In this document: positions 1 to 6,975 of the stretch, piece after piece
Position numbering within the stretch: the stretch's first letter is position 1
How the letters are laid out: each line of letters starts with the position of its first letter
Source of the DNA: Acidobacteriota bacterium
Lineage (GTDB): Bacteria > Acidobacteriota > Terriglobia > Acidiferrales > UBA7541
DNA: 55,365 nt
Assembly: GCA_016201285.1 (NCBI GenBank)
Contig: JACQDE010000056.1
Span: forward strand, 1-55,365
Reading direction: 5' to 3'
Position numbers and translations under genes: made by a program
The notes under the pieces: model-generated
What the model was told of the DNA's origin: nothing
What the model saw: the letters and a program-made list of their open reading frames with translations, nothing else
Database searches by the model: none

Positions 1-60
1 AGCGCCCATAAATCGCCCGCAGATACTCCCATCGCCCGTGGTTCCCCAACCTGTCCTCCT

Positions 61-76
61 CCAAAACGCGTTTTGG
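61..76. repeat. 16-bp perfect palindrome
   Basis: CCAAAACGCGTTTTGG is a perfect 16-bp inverted repeat without a loop. It lies upstream of the YtxH gene next to a direct repeat. It could be an operator or a remnant of mobile DNA; the sequence gives no way to choose. Confidence 0.5.
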
Positions 77-79
77 TTG

Positions 80-137
80 GGTTACATCTTAAATGGCGCG
101 ATGTTGCTCCCTTCGGTTACATTTTAGATGGCGCGAT
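80..137. repeat. Two 23-bp direct repeats, 35-bp period
   Basis: The units at 80-102 and 115-137 share the pattern GGTTACATyTTArATGGCGCGAT with only two differences. They fill the space upstream of the YtxH gene. No gene is visible in bases 1-190. Confidence 0.6.
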
Positions 138-191
138 ACGAATCCTTGCTTGGCGAACAGGCGTATGCTAGTGTGGCCGCGGGAGGCAGTT

Positions 192-485
192 ATGAGCGAG
201 AACACTGGTTCTAAAGTGAGTTATTTCCTGGTCGGGCTGGGCATCGGAACCCTCCTAGGAATCCTGTTTGCGCCCAAGTCCGGCGAAGAGACGCGGGAAT
301 ATCTGACCGACCAGGCCGAGCGCGGCCGCGAGTATGCACAGAAAAAGGCGCGGGAGCTGCGCGAGCGGGCCGAGGAAATGGTCGAGCGGAGCAAGGAAAT
401 CCTGGCGTCGCAGAAGGAACAGATCGGGGCCGCGGTGGACGCCGGCAAGGACGCCTACCAGCGCGAGAAGTCCAAGGCCCATTAG
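192..485 (+). CDS. YtxH domain protein
   Basis: Small (97 aa) membrane-anchored protein of the YtxH/general-stress family. One transmembrane helix with GxxxG-like glycines (about residues 9-26, followed by the hallmark FAPKSGEETR) leads into a long charged helix rich in Glu, Arg, Lys and Ala (about 30-90) likely to form a coiled coil. I chose the ATG at 192 because GGGAGG lies just upstream (181-186) and the family begins right before the helix; an upstream in-frame ATG at 93 would add an unrelated Arg/Cys-rich stretch that overlaps the direct repeats. It is followed after 10 nt by a DUF948-like gene, the usual partner. The biochemical role is unknown; envelope stress is inferred from the family. 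Confidence 0.85.
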   Translation: MSENTGSKVSYFLVGLGIGTLLGILFAPKSGEETREYLTDQAERGREYAQKKARELRERAEEMVERSKEILASQKEQIGAAVDAGKDAYQREKSKAH

Positions 486-495
486 AGGCGATGGA

Positions 496-1002
496 ATGGA
501 TCCCTGGCTAAAGTTTTTCATCGTTCTGGCGGCGGTTGCGATCATCGGGCAGATGCTGATCCTGCTCGGCATGTTCCTGCAGGTGAAGAGCCTGAACGAG
601 CGGATGACGCGCATCGCCGGCGACCTACAAGGGAAGCTGGAGCCGATCCTCACCCGACTGCACTTGATGGTCGAAGAGGTGGGGCCGCAGATCTCCAGCG
701 CGGCCGCCGACGCGGCGGAGATCACGCGCCTAGCGCGAGCCCAGACAGAGAAGATTGACCGGGTCTTCACGGAGGCGGTGGACCGCCTGCGCATGCAGGT
801 GCTCCGCGCCGACCAGATCCTCACCGGCGCGATCGAGGAAATCGAGGACGCCGGAACCGAATTCAAGAAAAACGTTCTGCGGCCGGTGCGGCAGGCGACC
901 GCATTCGTCAAGGGCATCAAGGTGGGGCTCGACTTCCTGCGGGCGCAACGCCATTCGCCGGAGCGCGCGCGTGAGCAGCAGGACGAAGAACTCTTCATTT
1001 GA
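496..1002 (+). CDS. DUF948-like single-pass membrane protein
   Basis: 168-aa protein with one N-terminal transmembrane helix (about residues 5-26) followed by a long amphipathic, probably coiled-coil cytoplasmic region. This is the layout of DUF948 proteins, which commonly follow YtxH genes. I take the ATG at 496 (MDPWLKFF) because it starts at the membrane helix and AGAGG lies 8-12 nt upstream; an ATG at 491 is in another frame. It forms a two-gene operon with the YtxH gene and ends just before a strong intrinsic terminator. No enzymatic motif is visible; a structural or envelope role is inferred only. Confidence 0.75.
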   Translation: MDPWLKFFIVLAAVAIIGQMLILLGMFLQVKSLNERMTRIAGDLQGKLEPILTRLHLMVEEVGPQISSAAADAAEITRLARAQTEKIDRVFTEAVDRLRMQVLRADQILTGAIEEIEDAGTEFKKNVLRPVRQATAFVKGIKVGLDFLRAQRHSPERAREQQDEELFI

Positions 1003-1019
1003 ACTGTGGGCTTGCTTTC

Positions 1020-1052
1020 CGGGGTGGAATCGAGAGATTCCACCCCGTTTTT
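1020..1052 (+). terminator. Rho-independent terminator of the ytxH operon
   Basis: A perfect 12-bp stem (CGGGGTGGAATC / GATTCCACCCCG) with a GAGA tetraloop is followed at once by TTTTT. It lies 17 nt after the DUF948-like stop codon, so it should end the two-gene transcript. Confidence 0.92.
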
Positions 1053-1084
1053 GTTTGTGAAAGAGTCTCCGGCACAAAGCGAAC

Positions 1085-1798
1085 ATGAACCGGCACACAA
1101 ACGCGGGGGCGAGCGCGGTCGTGGTGTTCTGCAAGCCGCCGGTGTCAGGGCGTGTGAAGACGCGGTTGATCGGCGCGTTGAGCGCAGCGGAAGCGGCGGA
1201 GGTGCACCGAGCGTGCCTCGCGGATACGGTGGCGATGGTGAACGCGGTGCGTGGGGCGAAGACATGGCTCTTTGTGGCGGCAGGCCGCGCCACCGCGCGG
1301 CGGTTGGCCGCGCAACTGAAATTGGCGAAGAAATGGCGGGTGTCCACGCAGCAGGGCGCCGACCTGGGCGAGCGGATGCGAAATGCACTTTGGGGGCAAC
1401 TGCGAAGCGGGGCAACAAAAGTTGTCATCGTCGGGACGGATTCGCCGTGGATGGGGCGGGAGCGGATCGAGAGGGCATTGCGGTTGTTGGACCGCGCGGA
1501 TGTTGTGCTCGGCCCGAGCGAGGACGGCGGGTATTATCTGGTCGGAGCGCGACGCGTGGCACCGCAGATGTTTTCCGGAATTGCGTGGGGCATGGCGAAA
1601 GTGCTTTCCGAGACTCTGCGGGCTCTGCGCGCAACGCGGACGGAATTTCGGTTGTTGAAGTGGGATTTTGATTTGGACCGTCCGGAGGATTTGAAGCGGA
1701 TGGAGCGAATGGCGCGGCGGGGCAGATTGCGGGCAGCTAAGTTGACTCAGTGGGCGCGGAAGTGGGAGAAGAGCCGCACAGAAAAAAAGCGCGCCTGA
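1085..1798 (+). CDS. TIGR04282/DUF2064 family glycosyltransferase
   Basis: 237-aa soluble protein with a GT-A-like nucleotide-sugar fold. The N-terminus AVVVFCKPPVSGRVKTRL matches the family signature (hydrophobic strand, then K-x-P-x-x-G-x-V-K-T-R-L); an internal IVGTDSPWM and EDGGYYLVG correspond to the DUF2064 donor-site region. The family is called arsenosugar biosynthesis glycosyltransferase in some genomes, but no arsenic-related partner (arsM, arsS) is seen here, so the substrate is open. It stands alone after the ytxH terminator and faces mnmA tail to tail. Confidence 0.85.
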   Translation: MNRHTNAGASAVVVFCKPPVSGRVKTRLIGALSAAEAAEVHRACLADTVAMVNAVRGAKTWLFVAAGRATARRLAAQLKLAKKWRVSTQQGADLGERMRNALWGQLRSGATKVVIVGTDSPWMGRERIERALRLLDRADVVLGPSEDGGYYLVGARRVAPQMFSGIAWGMAKVLSETLRALRATRTEFRLLKWDFDLDRPEDLKRMERMARRGRLRAAKLTQWARKWEKSRTEKKRA

Positions 1799-1819
1799 AG
1801 ACGCGGGCGACAACCGGCG

Positions 1820-2935
1820 CTACAGGATCCAGCCGCCGCCGAGAACGAGGTCGCCGGAATAAAATACGGCGGCCTGGCCGGGCGCGACGGCGCGCTGCGG
1901 CTCGCGGAAGCGCACGCGGGCGGCTGAGGCGTCCATCGCTTCGACGACGGCGTCCTCAGGTTCATGGCGGTGACGAATTTTCACTCGCGCTTCGATCGGG
2001 CCATCCGGCTTCTCGAACGAAATCCAATTCACATCGCCGACCTCGCATGTGTCGCGCGCAAGCTCGGCGTCGTCGCCGACGACAAGACGGTTCCGCGCGG
2101 TGTCGAGCGAGACGACGTAGAGCGGGCGGCCGGCGGCGAGGCCGAGGCCACGGCGCTGGCCAACGGTGTAATGGTGCAGCCCGCTGTGGCGGCCGATCAA
2201 TTCGCCGGTGGTGGTGACAATTTCTCCGTCCGATTCCGCAAGATCACTTCCCTGCTCCTGCACATAGGCCTCAATGAACGCGGCGTAGTCGCCGTTGGGG
2301 ACGAAGCAGATCTCCTGGCTCTCCGGCTTTTCGGCGACGGGCAATTTTGCGCGCCGGGCGATCTCGCGGACTTCGGACTTGGTGAGCTCGCCCAGCGGGA
2401 AATCCGTGCTGGCCATTTGTTCCTGCGTGAGGCCGAAGAGGAAATAGGACTGGTCCTTGGCGGCGTCGCGCGCGGTGAAGAGTTCGTAGCGATTCGTTTC
2501 CGGGTTGTGGCGGATGCGGGCGTAGTGGCCGGTGGCGAGGCGTTCGGCGCCGATCTGTCGCGCGGTGCGGAGCAGTTCTTCGAACTTCACGTCGGTGTTG
2601 CAGCGGCTGCAGGGGATGGGCGTGCGTCCGGCGAGGTAGTCGTTGACGAAAGGCCGCACCACCGTGTCTTCGAACTGGCGCTCGAAATTGATGACGTAGT
2701 AGGGAAAGCAGAGGTGCTCGGCGACGCGGCGGGCGTCGTACACGTCGTCGAGCGAACAGCAGCGGCCGATAGCGGGGCCATCGCCGAGCAGCACGGGCAG
2801 ACGGCGCTGGTTCCAGAGCTGCATGGTCAGGCCGACGATGGACTGGCCCTGTTCGCGGAGAATGGCCGCGACGGTGGAGGAGTCCACACCGCCGGACATG
2901 GCGACGGCGATTGCGTTGTTTGGCTCGAGCTTCAT
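1820..2935 (-). CDS. mnmA: tRNA-uridine 2-sulfurtransferase MnmA
   Basis: Thiolates the wobble U34 of tRNAs for Lys, Glu and Gln using ATP and a persulfide donor. 371 aa, normal for the family. The N-terminal PP-loop AMSGGVDSS binds ATP; the two catalytic cysteines are in PCSRCNTDVKF (middle) and SQEICFVP (beyond the middle). The C-terminal beta-barrel region (LVVGDDAEL onward) is complete. The ATG start is the first in frame and leads straight into the PP-loop strand. The next gene upstream on the same strand is a cysteine desulfurase, the expected sulfur donor, 67 nt away across a palindromic repeat. The substrate tRNA-Lys(UUU) is also encoded in this window at about 25.6 kb. Confidence 0.96.
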   Translation of the reverse strand: MKLEPNNAIAVAMSGGVDSSTVAAILREQGQSIVGLTMQLWNQRRLPVLLGDGPAIGRCCSLDDVYDARRVAEHLCFPYYVINFERQFEDTVVRPFVNDYLAGRTPIPCSRCNTDVKFEELLRTARQIGAERLATGHYARIRHNPETNRYELFTARDAAKDQSYFLFGLTQEQMASTDFPLGELTKSEVREIARRAKLPVAEKPESQEICFVPNGDYAAFIEAYVQEQGSDLAESDGEIVTTTGELIGRHSGLHHYTVGQRRGLGLAAGRPLYVVSLDTARNRLVVGDDAELARDTCEVGDVNWISFEKPDGPIEARVKIRHRHEPEDAVVEAMDASAARVRFREPQRAVAPGQAAVFYSGDLVLGGGWIL

Positions 2936-2974
2936 TTTGAAAGATTCAGCTTAGCATCGTCGCGGCTTTCAGTG

Positions 2975-2999
2975 CGCAGGCAGGAGTGCCTGCGCTACG
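2975..2999. repeat. GCTAC-tagged hairpin repeat
   Basis: Perfect 9-bp stem (GCGCAGGCA / TGCCTGCGC, loop GGAG) followed directly by TAC, so that GCTAC closes the element. It is one of at least six such elements in the window and lies between mnmA and the cysteine desulfurase gene. Confidence 0.75.
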
Positions 3000-3002
3000 G
3001 CT

Positions 3003-4202
3003 TCATTGGGCGGCGACGGATTCCTTATAGAGCGGAGACAGTTTGCGCAGGTGGAGCACCGCGTCGGGAACTACCGAGAGAGCAAAGTCCACGTCTTCTT
3101 CGGTGTTCAAGCGGCCGAAACTGAAGCGGATGCTGGCGCGCGCCTCCGCGGCGGGTAGGCCGATGGCCGTGAGCACGTGCGACGGCTCGACAGCGCCCGA
3201 GGAACAGGCCGCGCCGGTCGAGCAGGCCAGGCCCTTCAGGTCGAGTGCAATGACGAGCGCTTCGCCTTCGATAAACGAAAACGTGAGGTTGGCCGTGTTG
3301 GGCGTGCGCGGAGCACGCGAGGAGTTCACGCGCGCGTTCGGGATGGCTGCAAGCAGGTCCTTTTCGAGACGGTCGCGAAGCGCGGCGAGACGGGGGCCTT
3401 CCGTCTCCATTGTTTTCAGCGCCACTTCGGCGGCCTTGCCGAGGCCGACGATGCCGGCGACGTTTTCGGTGCCGGGGCGGTGATCGCGGCCGTGCTTACC
3501 GCCAAACATGACTGGCTGGAGGTGCGTGCCCTTGCGGACGTAGAGCGCGCCGACTCCCTTGGGACCGTAAAACTTGTGGCCGGAAATGGCAAGCAGATCC
3601 ACGCCAAGCTGCTCGACGCTGACAGGGATTTTGCCGGCGGACTGCACAGCATCGGTGTGGAAATAAACGCCGGCTTCGGCGGCGATGCGTCCGATTTCTT
3701 CGAGCGGCTGGATGCAGCCGAGCTCGTTATTGGCGTGCATCACGGTGATGAGAACGGTTTCGGGACGGAGCGCGCGACGCACTTCCTCAGGATCCACAAG
3801 CCCGTCCGAACTGACGGAAAGAAACGTAACCTCCACGCCGTGCGACTGGAGCGCGCGGCAGGTTTCCAGCACGGCGCTGTGCTCGATCTGCGTGGTGATG
3901 ACGTGTTTGCCTGTGGTGAGCGAAGTCGAACCACGCGGGCGCTCGTCGGCGCCGACGACGCCAAGAATGGCGAGGTTATCCGACTCGGTGCCACCGCTGG
4001 TGAAGGAGATGTCCATGGGACGCGCGCCGAGCAGCGCAGCTACCTGCTCGCGGGCGTGCTCGACGGCTTTCCGGGCGTGCTGGCCGGGCGAGTGGATCGA
4101 GCTAGGGTTGCCGAACTCGTCGGAGAAGTACGGCAGCATGGCTTCGAAGACCTCGCGGTCCACGGGAGTTGTGGCGTTGTGGTCGAAGTAGACGCGGTGC
4201 AT
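3003..4202 (-). CDS. Cysteine desulfurase (IscS/NifS family)
   Basis: PLP enzyme that takes sulfur from L-cysteine as an enzyme persulfide and hands it on, here most likely to MnmA just downstream. 399 aa. Visible signatures are YFDHNATTP at the N-terminus, the PLP lysine in SGHKFYGPKG (about residue 210), and the catalytic cysteine loop ACSTGAACSSG (about residues 335-345). No iscU or iscR follows, so a dedicated tRNA-thiolation role is likelier than a full ISC operon. The segment DERPRGSTSLTTG before KHVITTQIEH is an extra stretch relative to typical IscS; it is encoded by a small palindromic element (plus-strand 3913-3934). Confidence 0.93.
   Translation of the reverse strand: MHRVYFDHNATTPVDREVFEAMLPYFSDEFGNPSSIHSPGQHARKAVEHAREQVAALLGARPMDISFTSGGTESDNLAILGVVGADERPRGSTSLTTGKHVITTQIEHSAVLETCRALQSHGVEVTFLSVSSDGLVDPEEVRRALRPETVLITVMHANNELGCIQPLEEIGRIAAEAGVYFHTDAVQSAGKIPVSVEQLGVDLLAISGHKFYGPKGVGALYVRKGTHLQPVMFGGKHGRDHRPGTENVAGIVGLGKAAEVALKTMETEGPRLAALRDRLEKDLLAAIPNARVNSSRAPRTPNTANLTFSFIEGEALVIALDLKGLACSTGAACSSGAVEPSHVLTAIGLPAAEARASIRFSFGRLNTEEDVDFALSVVPDAVLHLRKLSPLYKESVAAQ
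3913..3934. repeat. Palindromic element inside the cysteine desulfurase gene
   Basis: A GTGGT/ACCAC inverted repeat encloses TGAGCGAAGTCGA. It is read in frame and adds about a dozen residues to the desulfurase. The core TGAGCGAAGTCGAA resembles dispersed repeats known from many environmental genomes (recollection, not searched). Confidence 0.5.
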
Positions 4203-4205
4203 CGG

Positions 4206-4261
4206 CAGTGCTCAGTTCTCAGTGCTCAGTTCTCAGTGATCAGTTTTCAGTGGCCAGTTCC
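4206..4261. repeat. Four tandem 14-bp repeats
   Basis: Four head-to-tail copies of CAGTGCTCAGTTCT (4206-4219, 4220-4233, 4234-4247, 4248-4261), the last two diverged. They begin four bases upstream of the desulfurase start codon and so would be in its leader; I see no Shine-Dalgarno sequence there. Confidence 0.8.
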
Positions 4262-4377
4262 TGGGCGCCATAGGACAGAATATCCCTCCGCTGGAGGAGG
4301 GTCAAGGCGGCCGTATTTGACCTGCCGCAGCCCACCATGGCGTGCCTGATTTTCAGCATCATGAGATCACCCCCCGG

Positions 4378-4449
4378 GGGGGATCATCGACGTCGTCAAT
4401 CCAAAGAGCACAAAGGAGTTGTGGGATTTGATGATGTCGATGATCCCCC
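4378..4449 (+). repeat. Long imperfect hairpin (25-26-nt arms)
   Basis: Left arm 4378-4402 and right arm 4424-4449 are complementary over their full length with a 21-nt loop. The two differing positions are G-T, which would be G-U wobble pairs in a plus-strand transcript but A-C mismatches in a minus-strand one; one A is bulged. An adjoining C6/G7 block (4370-4382) offers an alternative pairing. Confidence 0.7.
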
Positions 4450-4634
4450 ATGATCGAATTTCGCCGGATTGCGGAAGTGATTCAGATTCAAAGGAGCGTG
4501 AAAAAGGGGAGAATTCGATCCCATGAGGTGCCAACGTAGAAGCGTGGGACACGCGAACCGAGGGAAGGCATCCGCCGCGGTCCAAATCAAAGAAGCGCGG
4601 AAGCGTATTAGCCATATGCAATGACATGGACCAT

Positions 4635-4663
4635 ATATTAACTAATAGCATTTGAGTTGTCAA
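4635..4663 (-). promoter_or_regulatory. Sigma70-type promoter, minus strand
   Basis: On the minus strand TTGACA (4663-4658), a 17-nt spacer and TAATAT (4640-4635) form a near-consensus promoter. Transcription would start near 4628 and run through the hairpin region towards the desulfurase gene, with a leader of over 400 nt if that gene is the target. Confidence 0.65.
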
Positions 4664-4871
4664 GAGGCATTCCTGACGGGTCGTGGGTCCGTTTCCGATC
4701 AGCGCGTTCGTCGGGAGTTCAGAAAACAATGCGGAACTTGCGTGGCCAACCAGCGCACGAGACCGCTCGTCGATCCCCCCTCCTGGTAATCAGCCGGGCG
4801 CACAGACTAAAACGAGCTCTTCCGGTACCGAACTCGAGAGGAGTGCGCGGGTTTGTCAGGGGCAAGAATGC

Positions 4872-5594
4872 ATGTTATGGTCCTCAGCCTATTGGACAGC
4901 GCTGCGCGGGGTCGCGGCGCGGAAGGCGGCAACTGTGGCGACCGGTGCTTCCGGACCTGTGACTCGTAGAAGCTCGTTCCAGGCTAAGCATGCGGTGTTG
5001 GTTGTGTTCGGCATGATGGCGCTGTTCGTCCTCCTCACGCGCGAAATGACACTCCTGGATTCCCACTCGTTCCTGCGCCAGCGCTATGCACCGATTCCAT
5101 GGCTGATGTTGGCGCATGGCGTTCCCGGGGCGCTGGCGATTTTCCTCGGCGTGTTCCAGTTTTCGAGCCGTCTGCGTCAGCGATATCTACAACTGCATCG
5201 CGTGATGGGACGCATCTACGTCGGGAGTGTCGCCATCTCCGCGCCGGTTGCAGTTGCGGTTTCCATCGCTCTGCCTCTACCTACCCTATTCATGGCTTCG
5301 GTGATCCAGGCCGTTGGCTGGCTGACGACCACCGCCACCGCGCTCTACTGCGTTCGCACCGGCAAGATCCAGCAGCACCGCGAGTGGATGATGCGCAGCT
5401 ATCCGTTCGCGGCGGTCTTCGTTGTCGTTCGCGCCATTCTCCCCATCCCTGCGATTGAACGGATGGGAGTGTTCGGCATCGCCACGGTGGTTTGGAGCGT
5501 CATTGCCACGGCGTGTTTCCTGCCGTCGTTTGTGATTGCGTGGCAGGCGTTGGCTGCGAGCCGACGAGCGGTGAAGGTTCGGACTGCGGCCTGA
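4872..5594 (+). CDS. DUF2306 membrane protein
   Basis: Integral membrane protein of 240 aa with about six hydrophobic helices. The motif HGVPGALAIFLGVFQF followed by LHRVMGRIYV and the later QQHREWMMRSY are typical of the DUF2306 family, in which conserved His residues in or near the helices hint at haem or metal binding (inference). I start at the ATG at 4872, preceded by CAGGGG; longer in-frame starts add a low-complexity, non-conserved leader. No operon partner is near. The function of the family is unknown. Confidence 0.75.
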   Translation: MLWSSAYWTALRGVAARKAATVATGASGPVTRRSSFQAKHAVLVVFGMMALFVLLTREMTLLDSHSFLRQRYAPIPWLMLAHGVPGALAIFLGVFQFSSRLRQRYLQLHRVMGRIYVGSVAISAPVAVAVSIALPLPTLFMASVIQAVGWLTTTATALYCVRTGKIQQHREWMMRSYPFAAVFVVVRAILPIPAIERMGVFGIATVVWSVIATACFLPSFVIAWQALAASRRAVKVRTAA

Positions 5595-5872
5595 ACAACT
5601 ACTCCCAGCGCGAGCGGGTGTGCGTCTTCAGCGCCCGCGGGAGTGCTCCTGAGTGCCTGCCTCAAGAACTGACTACTCCTACCACGTCGAACCTTGCAAC
5701 TTGAATGATCCAGCACGATTTCAGGCCGACTATTACTGGAAGCTCTATCGAAAGCTATTCCCACGCAGCTACCTTCCAGAGACCTGCGCTGCAAGCATTG
5801 CAAGCGCTTTTGCTGTAGGACTTTGGGGATAGGTTCATTTCAAACTGACCCAGCACCCTCCGAGCTATTGCC
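5595..5872. other. Intergenic stretch, possible transposase remnant
   Basis: No intact gene. Around 5785-5830 the plus strand can be read as a short CxxC-type patch (LRCKHCKRF) reminiscent of the zinc finger of small transposases, and 5829-5857 looks like an insertion-sequence edge. Both are too short to assign. Confidence 0.25.
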
Positions 5873-5901
5873 TTGACAAGCGGAGGGGCATTCGATAGCT
5901 T
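5873..5901 (+). promoter_or_regulatory. Sigma70-type promoter of the DUF62 gene
   Basis: TTGACA (5873-5878), a 17-nt spacer and TAGCTT (5896-5901) lie 41 nt before the TTG start at 5943. Transcription would begin near 5908, giving a leader of about 35 nt that contains the GGAG ribosome binding site. Confidence 0.55.
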
Positions 5902-5942
5902 GCCCTTCGGCTGCCGCAAGGCAGAATTCCGCGGAGCGAGCG

Positions 5943-6734
5943 TTGGCACACCCGATTATCACGCTGACCACCGACTACGGCACGAGCGATCACCTCGTCG
6001 GGGTGATGAAGGGCACCATCCTGAAGATCAACCCCGAAACCACGATTGTGGACATCAGCCACAGCGTGATGCCGTTCGACATCCTGGACGGGGCGCTGAC
6101 CATCGGGCAGGCCTACCGGCACTTCCCTCCGAAAACGATCCACGTGGTGGTGGTGGATCCCGGTGTCGGGTCGCAGCGGCGGCCCATCCTGGTGACGGGC
6201 GACCAGCACTATTTCGTCGCGCCAGATAACGGCGTGCTTTCGATGGTTTATGAGTGCGAGCCGAAGGTGACGGTGCGACACATTACCGCCGAGCACTATT
6301 TCCTGAACCCGGTAAGCAACACGTTTCACGGGCGGGACATCTTCGGGCCGGTGGCCGCGTGGCTGGGCAAGAACTGGCAGACACCGAGCTTCGGCGAGGA
6401 AGTCAGCGACTACGTGCGGTTCAGCCTGCCGAAGCCGAAGGTGGCCAATAACACGATCAAGGGCGTGGTGCTGAAGGTGGACAACTTCGGCAACCTGATC
6501 ACCAACCTGACGCCGGAAGACGTGCCGCAGGTGGTGGCCGGCACGAATTTCAAGATCACGGTGGGCGCGCGGGAAATTGACAAGCTGGCGCAAACCTACG
6601 CGCATGGCGCGCCGGGCGAAGTGCTGGCCCTCATCGGGTCGAGCGGGTTCCTGGAAATTTCCGTCAACAAAGGCCACGCGGCGCGGGCACTGAGCATGCA
6701 GCGCGGCGCTGAAGTGACCATCGTGCTCGGGTAG
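5943..6734 (+). CDS. SAM hydroxide adenosyltransferase (DUF62)
   Basis: 263-aa enzyme of the fluorinase/chlorinase/DUF62 superfamily, most of which hydrolyse S-adenosylmethionine to adenosine and methionine with an activated water. Seen: TLTTDYGTSDHLVGVMKG at the N-terminus (substrate-binding Asp), VVVDPGVGSQRRP with the Asp and Arg of the Asp-Arg-His catalytic set, APDNG, and HGRDIF supplying the His. The absence of the fluorinase insertion and presence of the triad argue for hydrolase rather than halogenase activity. The start is a TTG with GGAG at 5933-5936; no ATG fits. Monocistronic; the downstream 240 nt hold only dispersed repeats. Confidence 0.9.
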   Translation: MAHPIITLTTDYGTSDHLVGVMKGTILKINPETTIVDISHSVMPFDILDGALTIGQAYRHFPPKTIHVVVVDPGVGSQRRPILVTGDQHYFVAPDNGVLSMVYECEPKVTVRHITAEHYFLNPVSNTFHGRDIFGPVAAWLGKNWQTPSFGEEVSDYVRFSLPKPKVANNTIKGVVLKVDNFGNLITNLTPEDVPQVVAGTNFKITVGAREIDKLAQTYAHGAPGEVLALIGSSGFLEISVNKGHAARALSMQRGAEVTIVLG

Positions 6735-6785
6735 TTTCCTCCTCCAGTACGCAAGAACCGAAACTCGAAGAACGAAGACGGCAGG

Positions 6786-6830
6786 AGAGATCCTTCGTCC
6801 CGAGCAAGTGCGTCGGGACTCAGGATGACG
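6786..6830. repeat. Dispersed repeat of the GAGATyCyTCG...GATGAC family
   Basis: The element starts AGAGATCCTTCG, has an internal inverted repeat (GTCCCGA / TCGGGAC) and ends CAGGATGACG. Related copies are at 13029-13057, 16558-16614 and 19841-19867, each close behind a gene. Confidence 0.7.
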
Positions 6831-6847
6831 GTGCGAGTTTGCGTGCC

Positions 6848-6897
6848 GGACAGGCTGGAAAGTCTGTTCTACCGAGCCGGCGGGACGCCGGCGCTAC
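6848..6897. repeat. Tandem pair of GCTAC-tagged hairpin repeats
   Basis: Two hairpins in tandem: ACAGGCT...AGTCTGT ending CTAC (about 6850-6872) and GCCGGC...GCCGGC ending GCTAC (6876-6897). Same family as the elements at 2975 and 16627-16684. Confidence 0.65.
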
Positions 6898-6975
6898 CAC
6901 ACGAGGTCGAGCGTGAGGAGGTGGGAGCTAGTGCGATGCGCCGAGTGAGCGCGGGGCCCAGGGCCAAGTGGCGAA

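Larger units (their letters stand above)
4262..4871. other. Gene-poor, repeat-rich intergenic region
   Basis: No convincing gene. It is lower in GC than its surroundings around 4600-4660 and contains a long hairpin (4378-4449), a second partial inverted repeat (about 4450-4462 with 4511-4525) and a well-formed minus-strand promoter (4635-4663). A minus-strand reading frame of 82 codons (4367-4615) lies under that promoter but has no ribosome binding site and no recognisable domain. Confidence 0.6.

Noticed and set aside
4367-4615. 82-codon minus-strand ORF under the promoter at 4663-4635
   Set aside because: No ribosome binding site, no recognisable motif, and its sequence is largely the long hairpin.
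5943-6734. Fluorinase or chlorinase
   Set aside because: The sequence has the Asp-Arg-His set of the SAM-hydrolysing DUF62 group and no halogenase-type insertion.
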